A DNA stretch of 64,000 nucleotides from Anisakis pegreffii (taxonomy: Eukaryota > Nematoda > Chromadorea > Rhabditida > Anisakidae), in contig JAPYMA010000586.1 of the NCBI GenBank assembly GCA_035041965.1, forward strand, positions 124,001 through 188,000, in the 5' to 3' direction. Positions within the stretch are counted from its first letter, which is position 1; each line of letters starts with the position of its first letter. Position numbers and translations under genes: made by a program. This document shows positions 11,297 through 23,432 of this stretch, in pieces. The notes beneath the pieces were generated by a model. That model saw nothing but the letters and a program-made list of their open reading frames with translations. It did not search any database and was not told the DNA's origin.

Positions 11297-12573
11297 CTAG
11301 AAAGAGAATCATTCACCATGGATTATCAATCAGCGATATGCCGCGATCTGTCATCACTTTACGATATTATTCAATCCTGGTAGCCTGTTAGTATCACTAG
11401 TCAAACAGTTGAAGCAAAAAATAAACTGAATATCATCCTAAACAGCACCTACTAACTCAATAAATTCAATGCCAAAAACCCATCAAACGCTATTATAAAT
11501 TAACCACATCGAAAACGCATTCACAACACAATACCAAGCCGCATCGAACATACCACAACGTTCAAAATGCCGACTCATCAATGCACGCAAACAAATGATA
11601 GTGTATTGATCACTGTTGATCAACGTTCTTCATTAAACAATGATGACTAACCAAGTTGATCAAAAACATTCGCAGCATGCAGCAACCTATATCACATGGA
11701 CAGTTCGATATCGATAGACAGTCAAACAAATGCCAATTCATCAGATTCTCTAAGACCAAAAACTATCAGTAATAAATCATTTCCCGGCTAACTTGAGATC
11801 TTCAAGCTAACCGTCTCGTCATGTTGGCCCAGAAACTACCGTAATCTCAACTTTGCCCAGTAACATATGAATTTCGTAGCATCATACAATCCAGCTCGAT
11901 CTCTACATTCAGAAAAACATATATGTTGCTGAGCGATTTTGATTCCCTGAGGAGATAAAGCCATTTTCTTATTGTTAGATGTGTCTCAATTCCATAGCGC
12001 AGACGCGCTCGTTCATGAAAACTGATCACTGTATTAAGCTGGTGGAATTATTTGTCATCAACGGCAGAATTAAAAAGTTCTGTCATTCGTACATAACAAG
12101 TAGATTGTTATTTACAGTATGTTGTATGCTATGTAGTTACGACCTGTAGTTTATGTTTGTAGTATGTAGAACGTTATAATGAACTGTTGTTTCTTTATGT
12201 ACAAAATGCAACTTACAATACGGTTTGATGTTATTATAATGCTATAATTGTAATCCACACGGTTAATCGTCATCATTATCCGCAAACCACTGATACATAC
12301 TCATTATAATCCAGATCCGCGGGATACTTCTTTCAATGTCGTTCGAAGTGCGTACGCACCGCTGAGGCGTGTTCTGTGTGTTAGACCACACCCCATTTTC
12401 CTTGAACTACACTGCAATATTACCGAGTTAAATTTTGGAGTGTTACGTAGGTTGTTTCGCGTGTTTGTTGAATTTGCATAATTTATGAAATAGTAAACGC
12501 TATAACTGAGTTGGAATTTTGCAGTTAGAATCTCTGCCGTTGTCTTATATTCATCAGTTTCTCATTTCTCGTG
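11297..12573. other. Intergenic stretch upstream of the small membrane-protein gene
   Basis: Apart from the repeat copy at 11851-11970 I see no supported gene. The right part (12300-12570) is upstream of the plus-strand gene at 12574. It contains a frame on the minus strand ending in WFADNDDD that I could not connect to any exon. Confidence 0.35.
11851..11970 (+). repeat. Dispersed repeat, copy 1
   Basis: This segment aligns by eye with 39957-40102, sharing TTTGCCC.GTAA.ATATGAATTT, then AACATATAT.TTGC.GAG and CTGAGGAGAT...GC.ATTTTCT in the same order and spacing. A third, more divergent copy lies at 39796-39940. All three run in the same orientation. Confidence 0.6.
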
Positions 12574-13137
12574 ATGGTTTCGTCGAGAACAGTTAAGGAA
12601 ATTGGTGTTTTTGGTGCACTCATTGTTGGTTTGTTAATTTCCTTATATTTTTGTTTTATTCTTATCTTCGCGTTGACCATTTTCATCCAGTTTAAATTGT
12701 CCGGAAGGAAGAATTTGACTGGGATTTTTCTTGTTACTTTCACGTCTAAAAATCTGGCTCAAAATAGCTGCTTGAGTGTCAGCAAAAATTGTGTTTCCAA
12801 ATAATCGGAGCTCCAAGAATGTTTGTAAGTGCTGGAATCGCTTTCAACTTATTGAGACAAAATCATTCGTTGATAGAGGTGGCTAAATATAACTGATAAC
12901 AACAGCTGAAAACCTTACCAATTATAACTGAAGCCATCTGGTTCGTAAGTAAGAAAATTAATCTGTGATTATTTTTCAGCGATGCATTTTGCGTACTACA
13001 AAATCCAGATGAACGAGTCGTTGGTGGCGAAAGATCAACGCCAAGAGTTGTTCTATATGCGTTGGTTGAAGAAGAAGATTCCCGCACTGAAAGGAATTGG
13101 CATACCGGAAGAGGACGATCACCACAAAGACCGTTGA
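12574..13137 (+). CDS. Small single-pass membrane protein (70 aa), mitochondrial-type
   Basis: Two exons, 12574-12628 and 12980-13137, join in phase 1 and give 70 residues. The N-terminus (MVSSRTVKEIGVFGALIVAM) is one short hydrophobic helix. It is followed by a charged, helical region with a basic patch (RWLKKKI) and an acidic, His-rich end (EEDDHHKDR). Size and layout resemble small mitochondrial inner-membrane assembly factors such as SMIM20/MITRAC7 or PET117, but I see no diagnostic motif, so this is an inference from shape only. Exon 2 is well supported by codon structure and a TTTTTCAG acceptor. Exon 1 rests on the GTTTGTTAA donor and the perfect phase fit. Confidence 0.6.
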
Positions 13138-14567
13138 GCAATCAGCTGGAGTGTAATTGCTGTGATGCTTGCACGAATATTATATTATAGGTCCATTTCG
13201 TTATTATTCCATCGTCGACATTTCATCTAGCTGCAATTATTATTAGTCAGTTAGTTCGAGTAGAGCAAATTTTCGTTTACTGTTACATCGGTATGTTTTT
13301 CATGATTTTTGCGATTTCTTAATGTAATTTAGATGGTATCTTAAGGTGACTCAGTAAACAGTTCCATAAATTTATTACCACTTTTGGTTAAGCCCTAATC
13401 GGAATCGTTTTAATGTAATCGTAGCACCATGGTTTTCTCGAAATTTTATGTGAATCATATGATGTGAAGTGTGAAATCTGTTCAGGTTTTTTTCCATCTT
13501 CATTTGGAATCGACGATCTTCTATTCATATCATATATTTAAGTGCACTTCGTTTATCTCTAAATTATCACAATCTCTGTTGCTTTGTTTTTGTGCAGAAA
13601 ATTGTAACTGATGAAAAGTGGAATTAGTATTATTTGGTATTGTTATTGTAGTTGCTATTAATATTATTCTCTTAATGAACATCATTGTAGTGGTTAACAA
13701 CTCATTAATTTTATTGTCTATCAAGCTTGAGATATCGCCTAGAACTTAAATCACATTACTTTGTCGGGTCTCGTCAACGTTTAAGATCATTTCTTCTGGT
13801 CACTCTCTTGGAAATTTCGTTGTTATTTGGAGAACTTCCGGTTTTGCGAAAACGAATTGATTTCGTCTGCTGATCTTTTTTCATCCGGTTCATTTGTTTA
13901 ACTTCTTTCTGTGCATTTCTCGATTTTGCTTTCGCTCTGTTATGTGTATGGAATTTTGAGTGTGCTGAGATGTTGACGCTATTGTTTATTATTTCATTAG
14001 GATGATAAGAAATGTGAATAAAAGCAGTTGTATTACAACGCACTCCACTAACTTGTTCTATGAAAACACGAATTGTTGAGCAGAGAACACCGTTCTAGGC
14101 GGGTATCATATCTGCAGGTATATTGCATTCTAAAATATGCGATTTCTTTACGCGTGAATATTGAAGAATATGAGTTGGAGTTGAGCGGCTAATGGCATTA
14201 TTGAGAGTCCATCAGAGGAAGTGAAATTTTATCAAGAAGACTTTTGAAAGCCTTTGATAGTTAGTGGACTAAAGATCTGAATCAGCTAGACTCGTGCAAA
14301 CGTTATCGCTGCTGTTCCTAAGTACATAATTGATTAAATGTGTAAAGATTCATCTAGTGACAGATAAATATCTGTGCATTTAAGTGTTGCATTTGTGTTA
14401 GTGGCTTTATCGTTATCGAGACAGGAAGGCTTGAAGGGAGAGTGGAGACCATCTTAAGGTGACAGAATGCGTTTTTGTCCGAAGTAAATCATCCGATTAT
14501 TTGCAGTAATTTGGAGAACAGTTTGACTGTAAAACAGAAGAATAAAGTGCTAGTGAGGGCTTCAGAG
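13138..14567. other. Intergenic stretch between two co-oriented genes
   Basis: I see no coding exon. Its left end is the 3' UTR of the 70-aa membrane-protein gene. Just before the next start codon the sequence reads GCTTCAG followed two bases later by ATG, which would suit a trans-splice acceptor. Confidence 0.4.
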
Positions 14568-16158
14568 ATGACTTGCATTCGGCCATTTGATGTGTTCGAT
14601 CTGTTCAAGTTCAATAATGTGTAAGTTTTGTCTGCAGTTATGGGAACAAACGTTGAAAAATCATAATATGAGTTAACCACATGATAGTTCTATGTATTGT
14701 ACAAAGTGCGCAATGAAACTCTGCTTCTTGATCAAGTGTTTACTCAAACCGATGATGAGAATATTCATAAATTTTAACTTTTATGAACATAATGAATGAT
14801 ATTGATCATTTGCAGCAATCTGGATCCACTCACTGAAACGGTTAGTACGTGTGGATATTTGTTCTGTTCAGTATTTTCATTGCTTTCCGAAATCGCTTTG
14901 CATGTTCCATCATCCGTAATGGGAGATTTTTAATCATAGAAATCAGCAAGCAACTAATAATATATTAACTGAAATAGTATGAGATGACTTAAAAGTTATT
15001 GTATTCGTGTGAGTTTCATTACAAAATTTGTTTGACGTCTGAAAGGAGTGAGAATAGGATTTGTTCTCCTCATTCTTAACTGTTTTCAGTACGGATTTAA
15101 TTTCTATTTGCAATACTTGATCAATCATCCAGAATATTTTCAAGTATGTCAGCATCCGAATGGTGAAATTATGGGTTATGGTATGTGATTGCTTGACGCT
15201 GTTTCACAATATACTCTAGGATACCATCGTTTCGGAAATAATTTTATTAAGGAACTTCTACTCTCGCCCGAGGAGGGAGAAGATTCCATCTGTAAATCAT
15301 CAGTATTTGGTCATATTTACTGTTTAAGAAGAGGAAGGGGTTATGTGTGGTTTTGATTGTAATTGTTGATCGTATGTTAAGTGATGGGCAAGGCGGAAGG
15401 TGAACGCGAGAACTGGCACGGTCATGTCACTGCCGTCACAGTGGCGCCTGCATATAGACGACTGCGACTGGCAGCTAGAATGATGAAAACGCTTGAGAGT
15501 ATATCTGAAATGTTTGTGATTGATTTGATCCGTTTCGAATTTCAATTTAACTGCTTCAAATTCGAAATCGAGTATTGAAGAGTTTTGCGTGAATGTTCGT
15601 TTGAATTTATTTGCTGGATGTGTTAGCTGCGAGTGCAGTGATTCGTTGCGATGAAATCATCAGTGAGTTAGTTGTGATGAAGCATTTGAATGAGTACAGT
15701 TCTCTGCAAGCAACTATTTGAACCGGGACAGTGACTTGGCCAGATAATTGATGAGGTGATTCAAACGCGGTCATTGAATGGCGATTGTGGATGTTGAACA
15801 ATTTTAGGAAGAAATGCTATTTTGTGGATTTGTTCGTTCGTGTGAGTAACACAGTGGCGATTAGTATGTATACGGCGCTCGGTTATGTGGTTTATCGACG
15901 TATTATAGACTATTATTCGGGCGAGAATGAGGAGGACGCTTTTGGTAAGCTTTAGCACCGAAAATGCTTTCCATTTTTGTCATTTTGTTCACACTAATTT
16001 CTCCGGAATGTGGTACACTTGGTTTATTTCACTGAGTTTGATTGAAGCAAAAAGTAAATTCAGATATGCGGAAGGCGTTATCACGAGACATTGAGAAGAA
16101 ATCAATGGTACCGTTAAAGCAACCGGTTACGTGTGATGAAATTGATCTGAGGGATTGA
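14568..16158 (+). CDS. NAA20: N-alpha-acetyltransferase 20, NatB catalytic subunit (176 aa)
   Basis: Six exons join in phase: 14568-14620, 14816-14840, 15090-15180, 15382-15511, 15808-15944 and 16064-16158. The product is the GNAT-fold subunit of NatB, which acetylates N-termini starting Met-Asp, Met-Glu, Met-Asn or Met-Gln on ribosome-bound chains, together with NAA25. The family signatures are clear: FNNVNLDPLTETYG, FYLQYLINHPEYF, MGKAEG, WHGHVTAV.VAP, FVDLFVRVSN and MRKALSRD. Length matches the family (about 178 aa). In the acetyl-CoA loop the expected R-x-x-G-x-A reads RRLRLA, with Arg where Gly is expected; the codon is CGA, one base from GGA. The gene otherwise looks intact. Confidence 0.95.
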
Positions 16159-17175
16159 CTGACACAAAGCACCGACCTATCATTGATTATCGCTTAGCCA
16201 CTCTTGATTGTAGTTTTATATTGCTTCTGTGTTCATGTATTTATGACTAATCATTCTATGCAGATGTTCGGTTCCGCATAACTCTTGAATTGTTTCGTGT
16301 TCAGCTGAGAACGATCGAATTCTGAAATGTTCATCGTTTGATTGGCCTTCTGACTAACATTTAGCAATAGAAATGTGGAATTTTTGCAGAATAGATGGAT
16401 AGGTTCTCATTGAGAATTGTTCATCTCTGAACGTTATTTATGCGTTCATTTCTGAATGCAACAGATCAAGGGTTGGGGAAACTTGAATTGTTTGGTATTC
16501 ATTCTCGTCTCTGTTTTCGATATGATACCGTTCGCTTGAATATTTTGAACTAATCATCGCTAATGTTCCCTTAATTAATTTTTGTTATATATTTCTGTTG
16601 TACGACATTTTATTTCATTCTATTTTTTGTTTCCTTTTGTTCGGTGATTCAGACTCATTTATTTGTCATACATCTTACTTGCTTTCTATTGGTGACGTTT
16701 ATTGATGCCAATTTCTGAATATGAGTTGAATATTACGCCTTGGAAAGTGCTTGATTTTGATCGTATATCTTCTAACAAACTGTTTTCGCGCATTATTGTC
16801 ATCAATGAGAATAATTGAATAACAGAATGTGCCCACTCGCAGTGAAGAATTTCTATATGAATACGGATGGATTGTGTTTTAAAACAATTGTGGTTGGAGT
16901 ATTATGCATCTGTATAGTTTCGATGGAACTGTTGAGAAATAATTTTGTATGAGTGAAATTTCCGATCAAGAACGGATTCAAGCGATATCTTTTGAGTAGT
17001 GATCCGGGTCATCAGATCTGGTATTTACAATTAGTATACGATAATGAGAGTTACCTGGAGTGATAGCTTCGTTTTGATGGAGCTCGGATGGTGTAGTTCT
17101 CGTGGAAATATTGTCAATGTCATCTTCAAAATTCAGTGATCAGCCTGCGCACCATCCATCTGGATATCATTAAGA
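16159..17175. other. Intergenic stretch, no gene seen
   Basis: AT-rich and stop-rich. It contains the NAA20 3' UTR and the upstream region of the next plus-strand gene. I see no family motif. Confidence 0.4.
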
Positions 17176-17801
17176 ATGGATCAGCCGAAGCCGAAAAAGT
17201 TCTCCATCTTTACTGGCTTGCAATTCGCTACAACCGGAGCCGCGACCTTGTTGATGTTAAGATGTTTCAATCGCTTTATATCGCACGCTCAACGTGGTCG
17301 AGCCATAGTCGGTTGTGCAGGTCTGCGCATTTTGTCAGTATTTCTTGCGCTTTCAAGCAGTCTTAGAATTTAGTGACCTATTGAAATGCTTCTCGAATTG
17401 CATACATTTTCACTTGTTTACGTTCGCCAACAGTGTCTGGTATTATTAACAGTTGATTTTTTCAAGCTTTGTCCAATTTCTAGCATTCAACATTCCTAAA
17501 ATTTTCGTTCTATTTCCATGCACTTTTTATTGCGATCGTTTTCCTGTTCGCGGAATACGCTCAACGCCTTAAAGGAATTTTTCATTTGAATCCAACACAA
17601 TGCTAACGGAATCAGTTGCTCAATACGACCAATTCTAAGTGCTTGTCGAAGTAAAGGAAATTCTAGCTGGGTTATTTTTCAGGATGTTTGTATTTGTCAT
17701 TCGCAAATGAGTTGGGTTGGTTTCCATTCTCGCTTGTGGCCGTCGGCAAAACATCGACTCGAAATAATCAAGAGGCAGTTCGCGAACCGATTCGAACATA
17801 A
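17176..17801 (+). CDS. Small two-helix membrane protein (87 aa), unrecognised
   Basis: Two exons, 17176-17320 and 17683-17801, join in phase 1. The protein begins MDQPKPKKFS, then has a hydrophobic stretch (IFTGLQFATTGAATLLML), a basic loop (FISHAQRGR), a second hydrophobic stretch (AIVGCAGCLYLSFANEL..FPFSLVAVG) and a polar tail. This is a hairpin membrane-protein layout. I do not recognise the family. The second exon is also open in another frame, which would join if the donor at 17336 were used instead, so the C-terminus is less certain than the N-terminus. It sits in a run of same-strand small genes. Confidence 0.5.
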
Positions 17802-18596
17802 ATGGTTCAATACAACCGAAGGATCACTTAAACATGCCCAAAAAACACTATTAGCTCTAACATTCATGTAGAGAAACTTCCTCGGTTTCTCGGCTGCCTC
17901 ATCATTGAGTGAATGACGATGCAGTGAACTTTTTGGGGTTGGAAAAAACGTAATCATTGAATACATCACATATTTCATGAGTCAGTCGTATGGATATTGC
18001 AGGCAAAAATAATTTTGTAGAACTGTTTCAGTTCATATTGTTGGTGAATATGTTTTGTCTGTAGATTAGAACTTATATATAAACATATAAACTGGAACTT
18101 ATGGAACTTATTTATATTTGCTATCTGAATATGGAAACAATAAAATATTTCCCGTGGAAGTATGCATATCATAGTGTTTCATTGATAATTGTTTCTTTGA
18201 ACCGCTCCTTACCGGCCTTTCTGTAGTTTATCTTCGTTCATTTCAGGATGTGTGTATATCGTTCGATATTGAAACTATTTCTCGCTTTCGCATTATTGCT
18301 AGGGCTTTGTTTGCTAGTGGCGACATGATTGGATTTTTATTTCAATTGGACTCTGAAGTCAGAAGGAAATAGTGGTGGCAATACACCGTAGAGGGATCAG
18401 TAGGAACAAGGGCTTTAAATTGGGAAAACTTGTCATTTATTGAGATAAGATAGCGGGCTTGGTTCCTTACTCATAGAGCGATGATGCCCAAACCAATGAA
18501 TGCACTTGTATATTTCTAGATCGTATCTGATCTTGCGAAGCATGCGAGAATTTTCCGTGGGACCACAGATTTGATATTAGTGGAAGTTCAGGGAGA
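17802..18596. other. Spacer with one exon-like segment
   Basis: A TTTCAG acceptor near 18246 is followed by an open frame to about 18370 that could be an alternative 3' exon of the upstream gene or the start of a tiny hydrophobic peptide. I could not fix it to either, so it is not annotated as coding. Confidence 0.3.
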
Positions 18597-19095
18597 ATGG
18601 ATTCATCAAAAGATGACACAAGCGATCTCGCGCAACGATTGGCCTCCATTGAGCAGGACTGCCAACCTTGTCGTTTCACGGGCTCTGCGTCAGCGTTTGC
18701 GATTGGTTCATATGTGCTGTACTGCACTCAAAGTGGTTTCTATGCTAAACGACCGTACTCAAGGCTAATCGTGCGTTGTGTAGCTGCTGGTAAGTAGCAT
18801 AAGCATTGATAGTGTTAGTGATGTCTGAGTGGAATCACCTCTTGCTGAGTACCGATACTTGTTATGATTTCAGATGGTACAAATCAGCTCATCTCCTGTC
18901 CTCACTTGAACTTAGTTGCAGCTCACTACGAGGATTTTTGTCTGTCTAGTGCTATCGATCTGAACACCCATATTTGGTTTCATTTTAGGAGCCTACTACA
19001 TGTCATTGGCTCGTTTCATCTATCTGCCACCGTTCTCACATTTAGCTTCAACGAATCGTCATCATCACCAACAGACTCACACTAAATCGTTTTAA
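18597..19095 (+). CDS. DMAC1/TMEM261-like (DUF4536) small membrane protein (99 aa)
   Basis: Two exons, 18597-18789 and 18989-19095, join in phase 1. A polar N-terminus leads into DCQPCRFTGSASAFAIGSYV, then a second hydrophobic part and a His/Thr-rich tail. The Cys-x-x-Cys-Arg motif just before a Gly/Ser/Ala-rich helix is the hallmark of DMAC1/TMEM261, a mitochondrial inner-membrane protein needed to assemble the distal membrane arm of complex I. Length is close to the family's (about 110 aa). The match is short, so I hold it as probable rather than certain. An acceptor-like site at 18873 could give an alternative middle exon. Confidence 0.55.
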
Positions 19096-19415
19096 CGCAA
19101 CGAAGAGAACGAAGCAGTGTGATTTGCATTCATTTACGTATTTTGATTTCGTATCCGGTTTGTATCTTGTAAGTGTAAATGCTCGACTATGGCACTTTCC
19201 AAATGATAGCAGTTTGTGTATTTTGCATAATTTAATCTTTTGTTACGGTGTTTCATTTGGAATAAACAGTATGAACGAGAACGAGCGCTATCGCCCTTTC
19301 AAAAGAATAATATCAGTCGTATGTGCGACTTTCTATCGCTAGCCATCCCGTTTAGACTCGATTAGAACTTGACAAGGAGATTTCTCACTTAGAAGACTGG
19401 TGGCAAGCGTTTGAA
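19096..19415. other. Short spacer before the gluconokinase gene
   Basis: I see no gene. The segment just before the ATG at 19416 contains CTCACTTAG, a plausible trans-splice acceptor. Confidence 0.35.
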
Positions 19416-20875
19416 ATGCCGAAGAAATTCATTTTCTTGATGGGAGTGGCCGGATGTGGTAAGAGTACGGTAGGCGTGGAATTGGCCAATCAACTTGGTG
19501 CCAGATTCATAGATGCTGATAATTACCATACTGTAGAAAATCGTTCGAGAATGGCGAAGGGTTAGTGGAACAAGAGAAAACTCTTGAATTTATTCTATGA
19601 TCCTAATTAAACTTTTCAACTTATTTTTCCGTCTATTTTCTCTGAAATTGTTCAAGAATTCAACGGATAAGTTCGAATCTTCTAAACATTCGTTGTACGC
19701 CATCGATATGTCGACATTCCAAACGACAGACTCCTCACAATGCGAGAAAATTTTGTTCGATTGAGGGAAATCTAAATTTTAATAAGGCGTGAATATTGCA
19801 GGGGAATTGGTACTAGACTCGGCGTTGAACAATTTCATCCATTCAATTAATCTTTGTTTCGAGTTGTTGCTCAAGCTGAACTTTTCTTTGACAATGAGCA
19901 ATGCTTTAATCACTAGTGAGAATTGGCTCAAACTAAATCTATGAAATACTCGAAGAGTTGACCCTATGACCTCATCAAACAGAGAGAAATCAAAATTAAA
20001 TGATAAAAGAATTGGATATCATCTCGAATTAAGGAATTCCACTCAGCGATTCTGATCGATTACCATGGCTTCAACAAATCGCTGCAATAGCCAAAGAAAG
20101 CGATGCCCAAATCGTTGTAATCGCTTGTTCGGCGTTAAAAAGAACGTATCGTCAAATTCTAAGTGAATCACTTGAAGACGACTATATGTTCATACATCTG
20201 GATGTTCCGAGGTATAGCCGTATCAGTCACTCTCAACACTGTCACTGATTTGAATACGCATTCCATTTTTATGATGCTAGTAGTAATGCCCTTCTGCAAT
20301 AAATTTGTTCAGTCGCAAAGAAGTTGATGTACTAACTCAAAATTATGAAATGATCCTCTCAAACGATTCTATAATCTACCACAATTTCGAGCTGATATCG
20401 CTTCAGCTAATATATTCAATATTTACATCAGAAAAAGCGCTGGTTAGCTGTAAACTTCAGACATTATTGATGAAAGTTTCAACAGTTCTAGTTGAGTTTC
20501 TTATGGAATTATTTCATTAATTAGTCTCATTGATGCAGTTTTTGAGAGAATAGAAATATTATTATCGTTCACTGTTGTCACAATGAGCATTAAGATCATT
20601 TCCGAATTTCAACTGTTACATTTAAGGCGTTTATGTGCTTTCTTTCGTTTGGTTTTTCGTGTTATAAATTCTGATTGCAAAATCAACACTTCAGAACTGA
20701 ACTGGAAAGACGTCTTCAATCTCGTAAAGGTCATTTCTTCAACAAGTCTCTACTCGACAGCCAATTGACCACTCTCGAGAAGCTGCAAGACGAACGCAAC
20801 TCTATCATTCTCGACGCAAATCAGTGCGTTGCGAATATTATCACTCAAATTATGTCTTTACTAAATCAGCGATGA
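19416..20875 (+). CDS. IDNK: Gluconokinase (167 aa)
   Basis: Three exons, 19416-19560, 20034-20211 and 20695-20875, join in phase. The enzyme phosphorylates D-gluconate to 6-phosphogluconate with ATP, feeding the pentose phosphate pathway; it is a small P-loop kinase of the GntK family. The Walker A motif is seen at residues 9-17 (GVAGCGKST). It is followed by the family motifs GARFIDADNYH, IPLSDSDRLPWLQ and VVIACSALKRTYR, then a C-terminal part with HFFNKSLLDSQ and LEKLQ. Family members are about 170-190 aa, so the model is complete. It is the last of five co-oriented genes. Confidence 0.93.
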
Positions 20876-21351
20876 CCACAAAATCAGATCAGTTAAGCAT
20901 ATACACATCAAATGATGGAATCGAGCAATTTCGAACACTTCCAAACAAATTGTGCACTTAACAAGTGCAATGACAGACTTTGCACTGTTCCTATATATAG
21001 AGAATAACAATTTCATTCTTCAATCATTTATTATTTATTGAGCCAATAATATTCAGCGATAAATGAAGCAATAAATTATCAAAACAAAAATTTCGCAAGC
21101 ACATTGAAATGATACAATAACTCATTCATATCTCGTCATAAAATCTGTTATCTCTATTGCTGTATAACACGCAACCACGAATGTTATTCGCTATCTTTAT
21201 TGCAGAAATTTTTTCTTTTCAGTTCACAACACGAACGGATATTTATTAGTGTTATAACAATTAAATTGATTAGCTTGTTTAATTCCCTTGATCACTGGAA
21301 TGCGAATCACCAAAAGCGAGAACCCTGTTTTTCGAATTTATTTACTTGCAG
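20876..21351. other. Convergent intergenic region
   Basis: This lies between the 3' ends of gluconokinase (plus) and the galectin-like gene (minus). It is AT-rich, contains several AATAAA-like hexamers, and I see no exon. Confidence 0.45.
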
Positions 21352-22745
21352 CTATTCGATTGAGAATTTCTCCAAGCGTAAATTGTTGTCGATTCGAATT
21401 GCATCAACTGGCAGACCACAACGAAGTTCATAATTACAGATGAATTTATCATTTACGAAAATCTGAAAAAAAAACTAAATGGATTTATCAGCAATATTGC
21501 TGCCAACAGTGTTTTTTACTCACAATTGGTTGATTTCTTTTGGAGTACGACGAGCAGTACTGTCAACTTTTTCAATTAATTGCATCATATTCAGGCTAGG
21601 GAAGGGTCAGCCAAATGGCTTCTACCCTTAGAGTGAGTGAGGGATGTTCCGATGCTGCAGTTTTGATGTGCCAGGAGAGTGAAAGACACATGTCTCGAAT
21701 CAACCCTGTATCCTCGAGCCAGTACCGAGAGACCTATCTTGCACTGAACTGATCGACACCCAAACATTCCATTTCGCTCTCCATACATACGCAATTGAAA
21801 ACTGATAACCACTGTCAATCACTAATCTTAATTTTATCACTCTTAAAAGACTACACATAATATAACCTGAAGTGGATTTGCAGCTGTGACTCTGAGTGCA
21901 AAAGACAGTTCACGTCTGAATGGGAACTGATGCACTTTCTCTTCCTCTTGCCAATTTCCCGCACGTGTACTGTTCAGCACGATATACTGCAATAGCAATC
22001 GTCACAAATCAACCCGTTCGTTCATTGTGTAATTTCACAATAATAGTGATGGAATGAGCAGAGAAAAGAGTGCAATGAAATGTTGCATACGATAACTAAC
22101 GAATTGATAATCAAACCTACAAAGTGGTCAAATCGTGCACTGAACAGTAGCACATAATCGCTGCAGTGCATCAGGCCTATATCGAATTTTTTAGCTTTGG
22201 CTACTGGAGTTGCGGTAATTGTGAGTTGTTGGCGTTCAGAGAGTGACATTCGAATCAGTTGCTTCTTTGTTGGTGCACCCTGCAATTGATAAGGAATGAG
22301 GCATTGAGAACACTTATGATGTTTCTCGAATTAACGAATCAATAAGACATCATATGGCCAACTGATTGAATACCTTATTGAAAGTGAACTTCAAAAAACT
22401 TGTCGCTGATTTGCCGAACGCTCCGACTTTATTTTGTAGCTGTTGTGTGGTGAAAAGGGGTGTATAAATGTTCTGAAATTTATTCATTTTATTTTATTGT
22501 TCACTATAGAGAAGATTTTCTATGAAAATAATTTTTTGGAAAAACAAAATTCCTCCGGAAATATCATCTGGAGATGTTTCTTCCAAACTCTCTCTATGCC
22601 AGAGTTCCACTAAAATATCATCTGCGATATGTCCGAAGCATCACCAAATGTTCAGTGGTACAGTCTTATACATTATGAATTGGCTGCTTTCTGAATATCG
22701 ATGGTTTCGCCCTAGCTTTGCATTCATCGATAAGCTTCACTTCCA
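21352..22745 (-). CDS. Divergent galectin, single CRD (5' end unresolved)
   Basis: Exons 22745-22672, 22472-22374, 22279-22121, 21986-21867 and 21462-21352 join in phase and give at least 186 residues. The last three exons form a galectin carbohydrate-recognition fold: QLTITATPVAKAKKFDIGL, then LLFSARFDHF, then LNSTRAGNWQEEEK, then FPFRRELSFALRV and IFVNDKFICNYE. Galectins bind beta-galactosides and are secreted without a signal peptide. Here the usual HFNPR strand reads LFSAR, so the key His and Asn are lost. The later Asn, the Trp that stacks on the sugar and the Glu-rich EEEK are kept. Sugar binding is therefore doubtful or altered. The first listed exon needs one upstream nucleotide to complete its first codon; the true start is not seen. 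The intron at 21463-21866 holds a GC-richer stretch of unknown nature. Confidence 0.72.
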
Positions 22746-23432
22746 CTGAGGTGTTTAAGTGAACGGTTGAGAAAGTATTCAATAAAATAGGTTATTTGCT
22801 GATTTTTGAGGAATTATCATGGTATATCGAAGGAACGAAACCAAGAGGATATGAACTTTATCGTTGATTTCAGTGAAGGGACATGTGGTCGTTATGAATT
22901 ATACTTGGTGATTAGAAATACGAATGAATGAAGTGCATTCATCTGAAACAGCTGATAAACTAACCACAGTTGACGATGGTCTTGTGGGACGTGACGTGGA
23001 AGATTTGACTCTGTAACAATTACCATTCGGCGGCAGATTAGACGAGTAATTACGCACTTAAAGAAAGAGACACTTCATAGATGATGATGTAAAACCGGTT
23101 CAAGACGAATGAGTTTTTCAAAATTACGATTGTTCTGATTCAGAATTGATTGCACTGCTTCAAAACTGACTGGCCAACTTATTGTCAGCTTATCAAAAAA
23201 TTTGTTAACCGCAAATATTGTAAAACATTTAAATTAATCCGCCAATAGACCACAGAAATACTGCGCCTTTAAACTATCGACAATCAGATCAATTTTTCTC
23301 TTCAAATCGTTTTTTGGAATCTTTCATCGTTACTGATTAGTTATGCAACGCTCTTGAAATGTGTAAATTGGCTGAAGAAAGAAATCTCGAACGTTGCACA
23401 TGAATAGAACCTTGCTGTGAAAGAAATCAAGA
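22746..23432. other. Intergenic stretch between two galectin genes
   Basis: The first exon of the downstream galectin should lie here, but I could not identify it. A short open segment at about 22970-23040 on the minus strand ends in a GTTAGT donor but has no clear acceptor. Confidence 0.35.

Noticed and set aside
22522..22749. Plus-strand open frame of 75 codons
   Set aside because: It is opposite a likely first exon of the minus-strand galectin gene and has no features of its own.
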